DNA of 64,000 nucleotides from Flavobacteriia bacterium 40-80 (GTDB lineage: Bacteria; Bacteroidota; Bacteroidia; Flavobacteriales_D; Crocinitomicaceae). Positions within the stretch are counted from its first letter, which is position 1. Every line of letters starts with the position of its first letter. The stretch lies in NCBI GenBank assembly GCA_001899145.1, contig MKVF01000021.1, positions 62,001 to 126,000 on the forward strand. The letters are read 5' to 3'. Below are positions 8,290 through 15,794 of the stretch, one piece after another. The notes under the pieces were generated by a model that saw nothing but the letters and a program-made list of their open reading frames with translations, had not been told where the DNA came from and searched no databases. The translations under genes and the position numbers were made by a program.

Positions 8290-8781
8290 TTAGAACTTCT
8301 CTACAAAGGCATATAAACCTGCTTTTTGCATCTGTGCCTGCCTGTGTAATAACTGATATTCGGGTAACATTGAACAATAATAATCTCTGCTTGCTTTGGT
8401 GTAACCACTCGTCAAAAGAATTTCATTCAAACATTCCCCATTAGGTAAAATGATATATCCTAATTGCCGTTTCCAATAATCCAACTCGTTATTGATTTCT
8501 GTAAGAATTGTTACCCTTGTTCCGATGGGTGCAACCTGCAATAAAAATTCCCTGCTCATTAATCCATATTGAAGTAATAAAGCGGACGGAAGTCTGCTTT
8601 TTTCTTCGTCTTGTTTCATCTTTCTATTGATATGTACTTCGGGTGCATCTAAACCATAAAGACGGATTTCTTTACGCATTCGGGTGAACTCCTGCAATAC
8701 ATAAATGCTATCGGCATCTATAACTGCATCAATTTTATAGTGGGTTTCCACTCTGTACGGTGCTTTTGCTTTATATTGCAT
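8290..8781 (-). CDS. Thermonuclease-family protein (SNase-like)
   Basis: A 163-residue protein with a staphylococcal-nuclease OB fold. VIDADSIYV gives the first acidic residues, EIRLYGLDAPE the catalytic arginine and calcium-binding aspartate, and KRQLGYIILPNGECLNEIL the second arginine with the usual strand-helix. The catalytic set looks complete. Members hydrolyse DNA or RNA with calcium. There is no signal peptide, so it would act inside the cell unless it is released by lysis. It is the leftmost gene of the island and is divergent from the following five-gene stretch. Its role in element biology is unknown. Confidence 0.85.
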   Translation of the reverse strand: MQYKAKAPYRVETHYKIDAVIDADSIYVLQEFTRMRKEIRLYGLDAPEVHINRKMKQDEEKSRLPSALLLQYGLMSREFLLQVAPIGTRVTILTEINNELDYWKRQLGYIILPNGECLNEILLTSGYTKASRDYYCSMLPEYQLLHRQAQMQKAGLYAFVEKF

Positions 8782-8827
8782 TGATTTACAACTATTTAAG
8801 TATTGTCTATGCTAATTTATTAAAAGA

Positions 8828-8851
8828 ACTTTGTACCTGTTGCAACAAAGT
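8828..8851. promoter_or_regulatory. Inverted repeat in divergent promoter region
   Basis: ACTTTGT (8828-8834) and ACAAAGT (8845-8851) form a palindrome with a 10-bp spacer between the divergent nuclease and conserved-protein genes. It is a candidate operator or overlapping promoter. It was recognised by symmetry only. Confidence 0.35.
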
Positions 8852-8878
8852 ATTTTTTAACTTTTAAATCTTTTAAAA

Positions 8879-9682
8879 ATGGCAAGACAAAAAGGACTTA
8901 TGAAGTATGTTGGCACGATTGGCGATGTGCGACACTTCAAAATAAAAGGTCAACAAGGATTTTTCGCCGGAATGGTAGGCGGACCAACTGCTGAACAGGT
9001 TAAAACTGCTCCCGAATTTGAGCGTACCCGTGAAAATATGAATGAATTTGGCGGTTGTGCAAGGGCTGGTAAATCCATTCGTACCGCTTTATCAGCGTTA
9101 ATGTCGAAAATGGCAGATAGTCAAGTAACAGGACGTTTGACTTCTATAATGAAAAAAATCAATCTTGAAGACGGTACAGAAGCAAGGGGATACAGAAAGG
9201 TTGAAATCTCTACACAAAGAAATTACTTACTCGGTTTTGAGTTTGATAAAAAACTTTCTTTGAATGGTGTGTTCAATGCTCCGTATGACGTTACCCATAC
9301 CGTAGGTAGAGAAAGTTCTGATTTTACAATTACTGCATTTAATCCTGCCGACTTGGTTGCAGCTCCTTCAGGTTCTACCCACTTCCGTTTGATTAATGCA
9401 ATGGCGGTAGTCGCTGATTTTTCATACAATGCCACTACAGGAACGTATGAACCTGATGACATCCTAAACAATGAATTGAGCATAATTGAATATTCTGCTT
9501 ATATTCCGTTAAATGCAGCCTTTGCAGGAACTACCTTAACTGCTACGCTTCCGGGTGCTCCTGTACTTGGTGCGAATGTTACCGTTGTACAGTGCATCGG
9601 GATTGAGTTTTTCCAAGAGGTAAGCGGTAATTATTATTCGTTTGCATCGGGCAATTGTTTGAGAATTGAAGATGCGTTTTAA
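8879..9682 (+). CDS. Conserved Bacteroidota mobile-element protein of unknown function
   Basis: A 267-residue protein. Its first 90 residues follow a pattern I have seen in many Bacteroidota genomes: a MARQKGLMKYVGTIGDV start, a short strand (HFKIKGQQGFFA) and then FERTRENMNEFGGCARAGK before a helical stretch. The C-terminal part is rich in Ala, Thr and Asn and probably beta-structured. There is no signal peptide or membrane segment. No function is known to me; a structural or DNA-associated role is a guess. It is the first gene of a same-strand group with a DUF5675 protein and two small membrane proteins, and is followed by its own terminator. Confidence 0.6.
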   Translation: MARQKGLMKYVGTIGDVRHFKIKGQQGFFAGMVGGPTAEQVKTAPEFERTRENMNEFGGCARAGKSIRTALSALMSKMADSQVTGRLTSIMKKINLEDGTEARGYRKVEISTQRNYLLGFEFDKKLSLNGVFNAPYDVTHTVGRESSDFTITAFNPADLVAAPSGSTHFRLINAMAVVADFSYNATTGTYEPDDILNNELSIIEYSAYIPLNAAFAGTTLTATLPGAPVLGANVTVVQCIGIEFFQEVSGNYYSFASGNCLRIEDAF

Positions 9683-9695
9683 GCAAACAAAATCT

Positions 9696-9727
9696 AAAGC
9701 CTTCTTCATTCGGGAAGGCTTTTTTAT
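9696..9727 (+). terminator. Rho-independent terminator
   Basis: AGCCTTC (9698-9704) pairs with GAAGGCT (9714-9720) and is followed by a T run. It ends the transcript of the 8879-9682 gene, though read-through to the next genes is possible. Confidence 0.75.
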
Positions 9728-9750
9728 TTAACCCTTAAAATTATACTTCA

Positions 9751-10203
9751 ATGAAAACAAAAATTATAAGAGTTGCCGAAGGCAAACAAAGCACACTAAG
9801 CCAATTGTATATTGATGGCATCTTCCAATGCTATCTATTGGAAGATAAAATAAGAACCGTAAAGCTCCCAAAACAAACAGCCATACCAACGGGAAACTAT
9901 GCACTAAGGCTCAACACTTGGGGCGGTATGAATGCCGATTACAGACAAAAATTTCCTAATCTTCACAAAGGAATGATTGAGATAAACGGACTACCCAATT
10001 TCAGTTTTGTGTATATCCATATTGGCAACACATTCAAACAAACGGCAGGTTGTCCGTTGTGTGGTTTCGGTTTTGAAATGGTTGATGGCGATTATCAGGT
10101 AGTTCGCAGTAAAGATGCTTACCAAATGATTTATCCAAAGCTTGTAAACATTGCTAAAAGCAATGAAAATCAAATCAGCATTGAAAACAATTTCCAATTT
10201 TAA
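9751..10203 (+). CDS. DUF5675 family protein
   Basis: A 150-residue protein that I recognise as DUF5675 from the sequence order STLSQLYIDGIFQCYLLED, AIPTGNYALRLNTWGGMN, MIEINGLPNFSFVYIHIGN and TAGCPLCGF. The conserved His and Cys residues (IHIGN, GCPLCG) recall L,D-transpeptidase-like folds, but catalysis has not been shown to my knowledge. The family is often found beside phage or mobile-element lysis genes in Bacteroidota. Here two small membrane proteins follow within 13 bp, which fits a cell-wall or lysis role. There is no signal peptide. Confidence 0.75.
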   Translation: MKTKIIRVAEGKQSTLSQLYIDGIFQCYLLEDKIRTVKLPKQTAIPTGNYALRLNTWGGMNADYRQKFPNLHKGMIEINGLPNFSFVYIHIGNTFKQTAGCPLCGFGFEMVDGDYQVVRSKDAYQMIYPKLVNIAKSNENQISIENNFQF

Positions 10204-10215
10204 AAAAGCGGACTA

Positions 10216-10482
10216 ATGGAAAATGCAATCACATTAAATGTTGTATTCGGTTCTATTATCAGTATGCTATTGGCGATTGTTGCCTATTTCATCAAACAGC
10301 TTCACTCCGATTTTAAGAAAATGGAAAAGGATTTAACTGAAGTAAAAACAATGGCATTACTGATTAAAACCGAATTTAAAAACAGCTATGACCTACTCAA
10401 TCAAAAAGTAGATTATTTGGAACATCGTGTAAACATTATTGAACAAAATATTTTAAAAAATTTCAACAATGAAAAGCAATAG
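10216..10482 (+). CDS. Small membrane-anchored coiled-coil protein (XhlA-like)
   Basis: An 88-residue protein with one N-terminal membrane segment (VVFGSIISMLLAIVAYFI) and a long helical, likely coiled-coil tail (DFKKMEKDLTEVK, LLNQKVDYLEHRVNIIEQN). The layout resembles small phage hemolysin/XhlA-type accessory lysis proteins, but that is a resemblance in architecture only. It overlaps the next gene by 14 bp, which suggests translational coupling. Confidence 0.6.
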   Translation: MENAITLNVVFGSIISMLLAIVAYFIKQLHSDFKKMEKDLTEVKTMALLIKTEFKNSYDLLNQKVDYLEHRVNIIEQNILKNFNNEKQ

Positions 10483-10732
10483 TTTAAACTTAGTAGAGCG
10501 TGTAAAAGCTCCAACCCCGAAATGGTTTAAAATCATTCGGACAATAGGCATCACATTGACCGCCGTAGGCGGTGCAATCTTAGCCGCTCCTGTGGCTATT
10601 CCTGCCACTATTGTAACCATTGCCGGTTACGCTATGTTGGGCGGAACTGTGGCAACTGCCATAGCACAAACCGCAATGCAGACCGATAATGACGAAGAAA
10701 CAAAAGCTAATGAAAACTTTAATGAACCCTAA
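10469..10732 (+). CDS. Small holin-like membrane protein
   Basis: An 87-residue protein with a basic N-terminus (RVKAPTPKWFKIIRTIG) and two closely spaced hydrophobic segments rich in Ala and Gly (ITLTAVGGAILAAPVAIPAT and VTIAGYAMLGGTVATAIA), then an acidic tail. That size and layout is what small class II holins look like, though no sequence family is recognised. It overlaps the preceding gene by 14 bp and ends the group that starts with the DUF5675 gene. Confidence 0.6.
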   Translation: MKSNSLNLVERVKAPTPKWFKIIRTIGITLTAVGGAILAAPVAIPATIVTIAGYAMLGGTVATAIAQTAMQTDNDEETKANENFNEP

Positions 10733-10773
10733 AAAGAGTAAGTAAAAAGTTTTTTAGTATTGGCTAAATTTTC

Positions 10774-10802
10774 AAATCCTGTCCTTTGGGCAGGATTTTT
10801 TA
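10774..10802 (+). terminator. Rho-independent terminator
   Basis: AAATCCTG (10774-10781) pairs with CAGGATTT (10791-10798), then T residues. It closes the DUF5675/small membrane protein group. Confidence 0.75.
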
Positions 10803-10908
10803 TTGCTTACACCGCTTTGCACTCTATTTATAAATTGGTGCTTTCACATTGCCTTTATGTAGCTGACAAAGTGCCAATAACGGTCATTCAGTGGGAACGG
10901 TCAAGGCA

Positions 10909-10938
10909 AAAGAAAGTAGCCCGAAGGGCTACCTTTTT
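10909..10938. terminator. Bidirectional terminator
   Basis: GTAGCCC (10916-10922) pairs with GGGCTAC (10926-10932) around a GAA loop, with A-rich sequence before and T-rich sequence after. It lies between convergent genes and contains the stop codon of the DUF6943 gene (10929-10931). Confidence 0.7.
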
Positions 10939-11351
10939 AAATGCCTTGCAATGTAGATGCGTTTCAGTTCTGAAATCAAAAGCAACTGCTCGTACATTGC
11001 CCTTTCTTTTTGCTCTAAGGCTTTAACCTTGCCTACATCTTTTTTAAATGCAAGTTCTTTGCCTTGCAAATGGCTTGCCTGTTCAAAAACGAAGTTTTTA
11101 AAATCACTTATGCGGATAAATGGAATGACCGAACCGACAAAAAATTGATGAAATGCTTTTGTTTTCCATAAACCAAACAATAAACTACGGTAAACGTCCA
11201 TTTCCTGTGCATTACGGCAAGAAATCACAAAGGAATTAGGGCAAGGGGCATCCAACGGCTTACCACTGTTTAAACCTCTGGAAAGGGCGTAAAATTCAAA
11301 ATCAGATTTTTGATTTTTCGGACTGTAGGTGTAAATTTTTGGAGTGTACAT
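10929..11351 (-). CDS. DUF6943 family protein
   Basis: A 140-residue protein of a Bacteroidota family usually listed as DUF6943. Recognition rests on the order ALSRGLNSGKPLDAPCPNSF, FGLWKTKAFHQFFVGSVIPF and IRISDFKNFVFEQA. The C-terminal third is helical and charged. It is cytosolic and its function is unknown; family members sit on conjugative and integrative elements. It reads away from the gene-poor region and ends in a bidirectional terminator. Confidence 0.7.
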   Translation of the reverse strand: MYTPKIYTYSPKNQKSDFEFYALSRGLNSGKPLDAPCPNSFVISCRNAQEMDVYRSLLFGLWKTKAFHQFFVGSVIPFIRISDFKNFVFEQASHLQGKELAFKKDVGKVKALEQKERAMYEQLLLISELKRIYIARHLKR

Positions 11352-11491
11352 AATCCCGGCTTTAAAATTTTGCTCCGCCGAGATATTTTTAAAAGAAGAA
11401 AGAAAAAAAGGGAAAAAAAAGAAAAAAGAAAGCCGTTTGAAAGGCGGCGTGGCTAAAAAAGCAAAAGGAAACGGAATAAGTCCCGAAGGGT

Positions 11492-11537
11492 GAAAAAGGA
11501 AAAATTATTTTAATTTCTAATTAATTTTTCCTTTTTC
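11492..11537. repeat. Perfect 16-bp inverted repeat
   Basis: GAAAAAGGAAAAATTA (11492-11507) is the exact complement of 11522-11537, with a 14-nt loop. It follows a purine-only tract and a short GCCG/CGGC hairpin. It could be a terminator for the DUF6943 promoter side, or an origin element. Confidence 0.6.
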
Positions 11538-11568
11538 ATTATGCCGTAGTCTTTTGTCTTTTTTTCGA

Positions 11569-12466
11569 GCGTGGGCATCAGCAAGCCGCCTACCTTTGCT
11601 GTCTTTTTTTTATTTATTGACCGGGTACGGATAACCTATTCTTCTTTTATTCAATGAAAATCATTCAACTATTTATCACTTCAATTTCAATAAAAATTCA
11701 CTTCAGAATAGTTCAATTGAAAACGGAAATTTGTTTTTGAGCGTAGGCAACGGGGCAAACAATCCGCAGGGATAAAAAGGCATATCCAAAATTGTTAGCG
11801 GTGGGAAAAAGCAAGGGTATGCGGAACGCAATACGCTTGCTGTGCGGTGCTGAGGCGGGTGCAAATCAAGCGAAGTGTAATGCAATGGAAAAACGCTGTT
11901 TGCACCTGCCACAAGCACATTGGCAAACTACTACTTATGCCTTTTTATTCCCTGCACCGCTGAAATGGGTGGTGGGGAGCGTGGGAAAAAGCGTGTGCAA
12001 GGCGTTGGAAAGAAAAAATACGGCTTCCGATACCCGAAAAATATAAGCGTTGGGATTGTGCGTAGGGATATTTTTTCGGGGAGCGGACTATGGCATTGGC
12101 TATTTTACATAATGTTATTATAGGACATTTTTGCGTTGGCATAGCCGTCTATAAGCGTGGGGAAAATGTACTATAATGCCACATTATGTAACTTAGCTTC
12201 CGCCGATTTGCATACTGGCATAAACGGAACGGTGGTGGTGGTTGGAGTGAAGTGTCTTTTTGCTTTGTTTTTTTTGCATTGGTACAGCTCTATGCAACCG
12301 CAGGAACGAGGATTGCAATGTGCTGTTGAGCGTTGGCAAAAAACAACGCAAAAAGTATGACAGTTGCAAACGGTGGCAATGCCATAGAAGACAGGCTTAG
12401 CGTTGGCTTTGTGCGGTTGGGGTCTGGCTTAAGCCGTATTTTTTCTGTGCGTGGGCAGAGCGTGGG
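11569..12466 (+). repeat. Strand-biased GCGTDGG motif cluster
   Basis: GCGTGGG, GCGTTGG or GCGTAGG occurs at 11569, 11741, 11979, 12002, 12047, 12060, 12133, 12155, 12330, 12400, 12449 and 12460. All 12 are on the + strand and I found none on the other. Short ORFs that run through here have low-complexity, Gly/Val/Lys-rich translations and no start signals, so I do not call them genes. Confidence 0.5.
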
Positions 12467-12533
12467 CAAAAGGGTTCTGTCAATTCAAATTTTATACGCT
12501 GTTTATTCTACTCTGTTTTGCATCTGATTGAAA

Positions 12534-12770
12534 GGATAAGTAGGATAACTATATTTTTAGAAAACATATTTTTTGTATTTCGTAGAAATACAAAAACTGA
12601 TTTATCGGAATTATTGAAAGCAAAATAATGAAGTATAAGTGTCGGTTTGCTTTATTTCTGTTTGTTTTGGCTTGTTTTTTATCGCAGATAAAAAATAAAA
12701 AATCTTTTTGCCCGAAAAAGGTTATCCTACTTATCCCCTTAAACTAATGTAATGAGGTGCAGAATGCACC
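12534..12770. repeat. Structured repeat, copy 1
   Basis: It is bounded by GGATAAGTAGGATAAC (12534-12549) and its complement GTTATCCTACTTATCC (12721-12736), 203 bp end to end. Inside are a 12-bp hairpin (12570-12581/12585-12596), the box CTGATTTATCGG, a second stem (GAAAGCAAA with TTTGCTTT) and a third (12672-12683/12687-12698). A GGTGC/GCACC hairpin (12756-12770) follows. Copy 2 has the same layout at identical spacing, 330 bp downstream. Confidence 0.75.
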
Positions 12771-12863
12771 GAATAAATTTCAAAAAGCGAAGCGTATTTG
12801 AATGAACAATTTTTGTTAATTCTATACTGCTATTATAGTAATGCAAACTAAAGCAAAAGAAAA

Positions 12864-13100
12864 GGATAAGTAGGATAACTAAATTTCAGCAAAAGAATAT
12901 TTTTTTATTCCTGCGGAATAAAAAAACTGATTTATCGGGCTGATAAGGTGCAAAACGGTAAACCGTAGGTTTCCGTTTGCACTAAATAGATATATTTTGG
13001 CTTGTTTTTTTTCGTCAGAAAAAAACAAAAAATGTTTCTGCCCAAAAATGCTTATCCTACTTATCCACTTCAACCAATGAAAAAAGGTGCAAAATGCACC
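12864..13100. repeat. Structured repeat, copy 2
   Basis: The boundaries are GGATAAGTAGGATAAC (12864-12879) and CTTATCCTACTTATCC (13051-13066), again 203 bp. The first hairpin (12900-12911/12915-12926) differs from copy 1 by two compensatory base-pair changes. The middle stem is longer (GTGCAAAACGG with CCGTTTGCAC) and the third is kept with one bulge (13002-13028). The GGTGC/GCACC hairpin (13086-13100) sits at the 3' end of the VapE-type gene and may also act as its terminator. Confidence 0.75.
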
Positions 13101-13101
13101 T

Positions 13102-15285
13102 TTAAGAATTTCCAAATCTAAATGTAGTTTGCTCCGGTGGTTTGGGTTGTTCCGGTGGTGGTTCTTTTTCCCTGTTTTTACTATCCACTTCATCCCAACT
13201 CAATTCACGAACGGCATACACATAACCAGTCTTTTTTGATAATCGCAGATAAGCGTGTTTCTTTAATGCTTTGCCCAACTTCATTACTGTACCGTCTGTA
13301 ATATTCAATTTGGCTTTATCGGCTAATTTGGCTGCGATTTGTGAGGTGTTGAGAAATGCGTTTGCAGTATCTCTATCGGCTATTTCAAACCAGGTTAATA
13401 GCAATTCTTCTTCAGGACTTCGGAGTTGGTATTGCTCGTTGTTTTGGTTAATCTCTTTGATCTCTTCCTGGTTAAACCAATATCTGAAATTGTCTTTATA
13501 CAATTGCTTTGCCTGAGCATAAGCCAAATTAATGTCAATGTTGTGGGTGTACTCGATATGTTCCACTTCAAAGCACAAGAAACGGCGTGAGCCAGTTGTA
13601 TCATTTAGAAATTGGGCTGTGTTTACACTGCCTGCAAATGATGCCCTGCGTGGCAGGGTTTCATTATTGTGTCCGTATGCTTTACGCATACGGATATGCG
13701 TTTTTGTGATGAGCTCTTTTAGCGTACCGATTTCGGTACGGTTTAGGTTTTCTAATTCATCCAAATTAATCAACATACATTCTGCCAAATGGATTAAAGT
13801 GTCTTTATTGTTAGGATTGATTGTTCCCGAAAACATATAATCTTTCAAAGGTTTTGGGATGAGCTTTTCTATCCACGTTGTTTTTCCTACGCCTTGCTTA
13901 CCACTAAATACAATTACAGTTTGATTGATGGCTTTTTCATTGGTAACACAAGCCACCATTGCTACAAACCATTTTTTGAAACACACCTGCCATAAATCCT
14001 GCTTTGTCGTTGTTATGGTATTGGCAAGGTTCAGAATGTGGTCGGTTTCATCTTCATTGGTTTTTAAGTCATCAAAGTAATCTTTAAACGGGTCGTATTG
14101 TTCACAAAAATCAGAACGTAACAAATTGCGTAAGGTATTAATATTGCATTTTACTTTGGCTTTCATAATCTCACGCAGGATGGAGTTTTCAACGAAATCC
14201 GTTACTGGTTTCCAAAGCGTAGCTTTGGATGCCTTGTACTCTAATTTTCCGGTAACTACGTTATAGCGAAAGCTATAACGGTAGTTTAAGAAATTCTCCA
14301 ACTTGTCTATAAAACTTGGTCTTTCTTCTTCCTCGTCTGTATCATCTTCAGATGATTTATTGCTTTTGGATTGCTCGGAAATTTCGCCATTTGGCGAAAT
14401 AGATAAGTTGCTTTTGTTGTGTTCTACTACGTTTTTATAAGCACTGTTTACGGTTGCTGTTACTTCCTGCAAATTGTAGTTGTAATCAGAAAGGATATAG
14501 CCCATTGCCGCAGGCAATGGTACACCTTTACGATTGAGATTGCAAGCCAACAAATGCACAAAGTTGTTTCTATTGCCATTGATGTAGCTTTCTTTTTTCT
14601 CTGTAAACCTTACGCAATGTTCATATAATGGTAAATAATCGTTGCTGAATTTCTCGGTAGCAAAACCATTGCAAGCAATGGTTGTAAGCTCGTTGATAGC
14701 TTCTGAATTTTGTTTTTCCTCTCCTAAATCCTCTCCAAAGGAGAGGACTTTGAAAATGCTTGCATTTTCGTTCAGAAATAAATCCGTGTCGTAAGACACG
14801 AAGCAAAGGCGTGTAACGTCTTTGCCCGATTTGTCTATTGGCAAAGCCAATAGTTCTTCATAGTATTTTTGCAGTTTTAGAAAGGCTTCTTTGTGGTTTT
14901 CCTGCGATGAATTGACTTGTACAAATATCTTTAAACCATTTCCCGAAGGACTGATAAATGCACTGAAGGTATATTGGTTCTGAATTGCCAATGCTTTAGC
15001 ATTGGTTAATTGTTCTGTAGAAAGTTTATCAATATCCAACACAACCATTTGCGTGTAAGTTGTAATAAATTCTAATTTCCGTCCGCCCTTGAAAGAAGCC
15101 GAAGGCGTGAAAGCGGGCAAAGATTTCTTTGCCCTTTCGTATGCCTCCATTTTGCTTTCTGCCAAAGATTTCCGCAGGTATTTTATCACGTTAATATACT
15201 TACCTGTTTTAATGTCGTTTAATACCTCAATGATTTTTTGGTTTTGCACCACTTCATTGAAGTTTTGAAATATACTTACCACCAT
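13102..15285 (-). CDS. VapE-type primase-helicase of the island
   Basis: A 727-residue protein with a BT4734/BF3469-like N-terminal domain (about 1-180; QMVVLDIDKL, AFISPSGNGLKIFVQV), a linker with an acidic stretch, and a C-terminal VapE/D5-like helicase domain. Walker A is GKQGVGKTTW at 462-471 and Walker B is ECMLINLDELENL. The AGSVNTAQFLNDTTGSRRF stretch gives sensor and arginine-finger-like residues. The N-terminal DIDK and SGNGLK motifs match archaeo-eukaryotic primase-like domains, so it probably initiates element replication. It sits beside the structured repeats, a likely origin, and is preceded by a small HTH gene. Confidence 0.82.
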   Translation of the reverse strand: MVVSIFQNFNEVVQNQKIIEVLNDIKTGKYINVIKYLRKSLAESKMEAYERAKKSLPAFTPSASFKGGRKLEFITTYTQMVVLDIDKLSTEQLTNAKALAIQNQYTFSAFISPSGNGLKIFVQVNSSQENHKEAFLKLQKYYEELLALPIDKSGKDVTRLCFVSYDTDLFLNENASIFKVLSFGEDLGEEKQNSEAINELTTIACNGFATEKFSNDYLPLYEHCVRFTEKKESYINGNRNNFVHLLACNLNRKGVPLPAAMGYILSDYNYNLQEVTATVNSAYKNVVEHNKSNLSISPNGEISEQSKSNKSSEDDTDEEEERPSFIDKLENFLNYRYSFRYNVVTGKLEYKASKATLWKPVTDFVENSILREIMKAKVKCNINTLRNLLRSDFCEQYDPFKDYFDDLKTNEDETDHILNLANTITTTKQDLWQVCFKKWFVAMVACVTNEKAINQTVIVFSGKQGVGKTTWIEKLIPKPLKDYMFSGTINPNNKDTLIHLAECMLINLDELENLNRTEIGTLKELITKTHIRMRKAYGHNNETLPRRASFAGSVNTAQFLNDTTGSRRFLCFEVEHIEYTHNIDINLAYAQAKQLYKDNFRYWFNQEEIKEINQNNEQYQLRSPEEELLLTWFEIADRDTANAFLNTSQIAAKLADKAKLNITDGTVMKLGKALKKHAYLRLSKKTGYVYAVRELSWDEVDSKNREKEPPPEQPKPPEQTTFRFGNS
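14716..14756. repeat. Dispersed repeat inside a coding region
   Basis: It has CCTCTCCTAAATCC, then CCAAAGGAGAGGACTTTGAA, and forms a small hairpin. A diverged copy with the same two ends lies at 15694-15791. Here it is in frame within the VapE-type gene and encodes the FGEDLGEEKQ linker, so it is tolerated in an interdomain region. Confidence 0.5.
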
Positions 15286-15324
15286 TTTTATTAGACGTTA
15301 GATGTTAGACATTAGATTTCAGAC

Positions 15325-15612
15325 TTATTTCTTTGAAAAAGCCTTGTTATAATGTTCGTTTAATAACTTCTCTACATCTGAAAGTTTGTAGTAAATTTTG
15401 TTTCCGACCTGTGAGAATGAAATACGCCCTTCATCTCTCCAGGTTTGTGCGGTGCGTTTGGAAATTTTCATCAGGATAAGAAACTCCTGATTGTCTAAGA
15501 ATGTATCTTTCTTAGGTTCGTTTTTGGCGTTAAGACGTGTGGTGATTTCGTCTAATCTTGTAACCAATTCTGTGTATTGGTCTTTGGATAAAATAATTGC
15601 TTCCATTTTCAA
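15325..15612 (-). CDS. Helix-turn-helix (excisionase-like) protein
   Basis: A 95-residue protein with an N-terminal coiled-coil-like helix (QYTELVTRLDEITTRLN) and a C-terminal MerR/excisionase-type winged helix: FLILMKISKRTAQTWRDEGR, then ISFSQVGNKIYYKLSDVEKLL. This HTH_17 form is standard in Bacteroidota integrative elements, where it may act as excisionase or regulator. It lies 39 bp upstream of the VapE-type gene on the same strand and is likely co-transcribed with it. Confidence 0.8.
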   Translation of the reverse strand: MKMEAIILSKDQYTELVTRLDEITTRLNAKNEPKKDTFLDNQEFLILMKISKRTAQTWRDEGRISFSQVGNKIYYKLSDVEKLLNEHYNKAFSKK

Positions 15613-15693
15613 ATAATTTTATGATTATGAAAGCAAAGGACTGAAATGAAAAAAAGTCCGAAGGTTCCTAAATGGTTCCTTGGGACTAAAAAA

Positions 15694-15791
15694 GCCTCAC
15701 CCTAAATCCCTTTGCCTCAAATTGCATTATTTTATTTTATGGAATCGGCGAATCTTGTTCCTCGATTTCCAAAAGAGAGGGACTTTGAAGA
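15694..15791. repeat. Dispersed repeat, diverged copy
   Basis: CCTCACCCTAAATCCC at the left and CCAAAAGAGAGGGACTTTGAAG at the right correspond to the two ends of the 14716-14756 repeat, with about 55 bp of extra sequence between. It occupies the intergenic space between the HTH gene and the 15795-16697 gene. Confidence 0.4.
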
Positions 15792-15794
15792 ACC

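Larger units (their letters stand above)
11352..13101. other. Gene-poor region, candidate replication or transfer region of the island
   Basis: About 1.75 kb with no convincing gene. It holds a polypurine tract (about 11390-11430), a perfect 16-bp inverted repeat (11492-11537), a G/T-skewed stretch with 12 same-strand GCGTDGG motifs (11569-12466), and two structured 237-bp repeats (12534-12770, 12864-13100) that abut the VapE-type gene. Gene-poor, repeat-rich DNA next to a replication protein is the usual setting for an origin. Confidence 0.5.

Noticed and set aside
11792-12527. Several overlapping short frames on the + strand (for example 11792-12046, 12157-12360, 12333-12527)
   Set aside because: Translations are low complexity, lack ribosome-binding sites and families, and follow the GCGTDGG motif skew. 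They are explained by base composition.
12534-13066. Two copies as a pair of MITE insertions because of their inverted ends
   Set aside because: No target-site duplications are visible, and the shared downstream hairpin at the same distance means the repeated unit is larger than the inverted ends. Not fully excluded.
12534-13100. Retron-type structured RNA
   Set aside because: No reverse transcriptase gene is present anywhere nearby.
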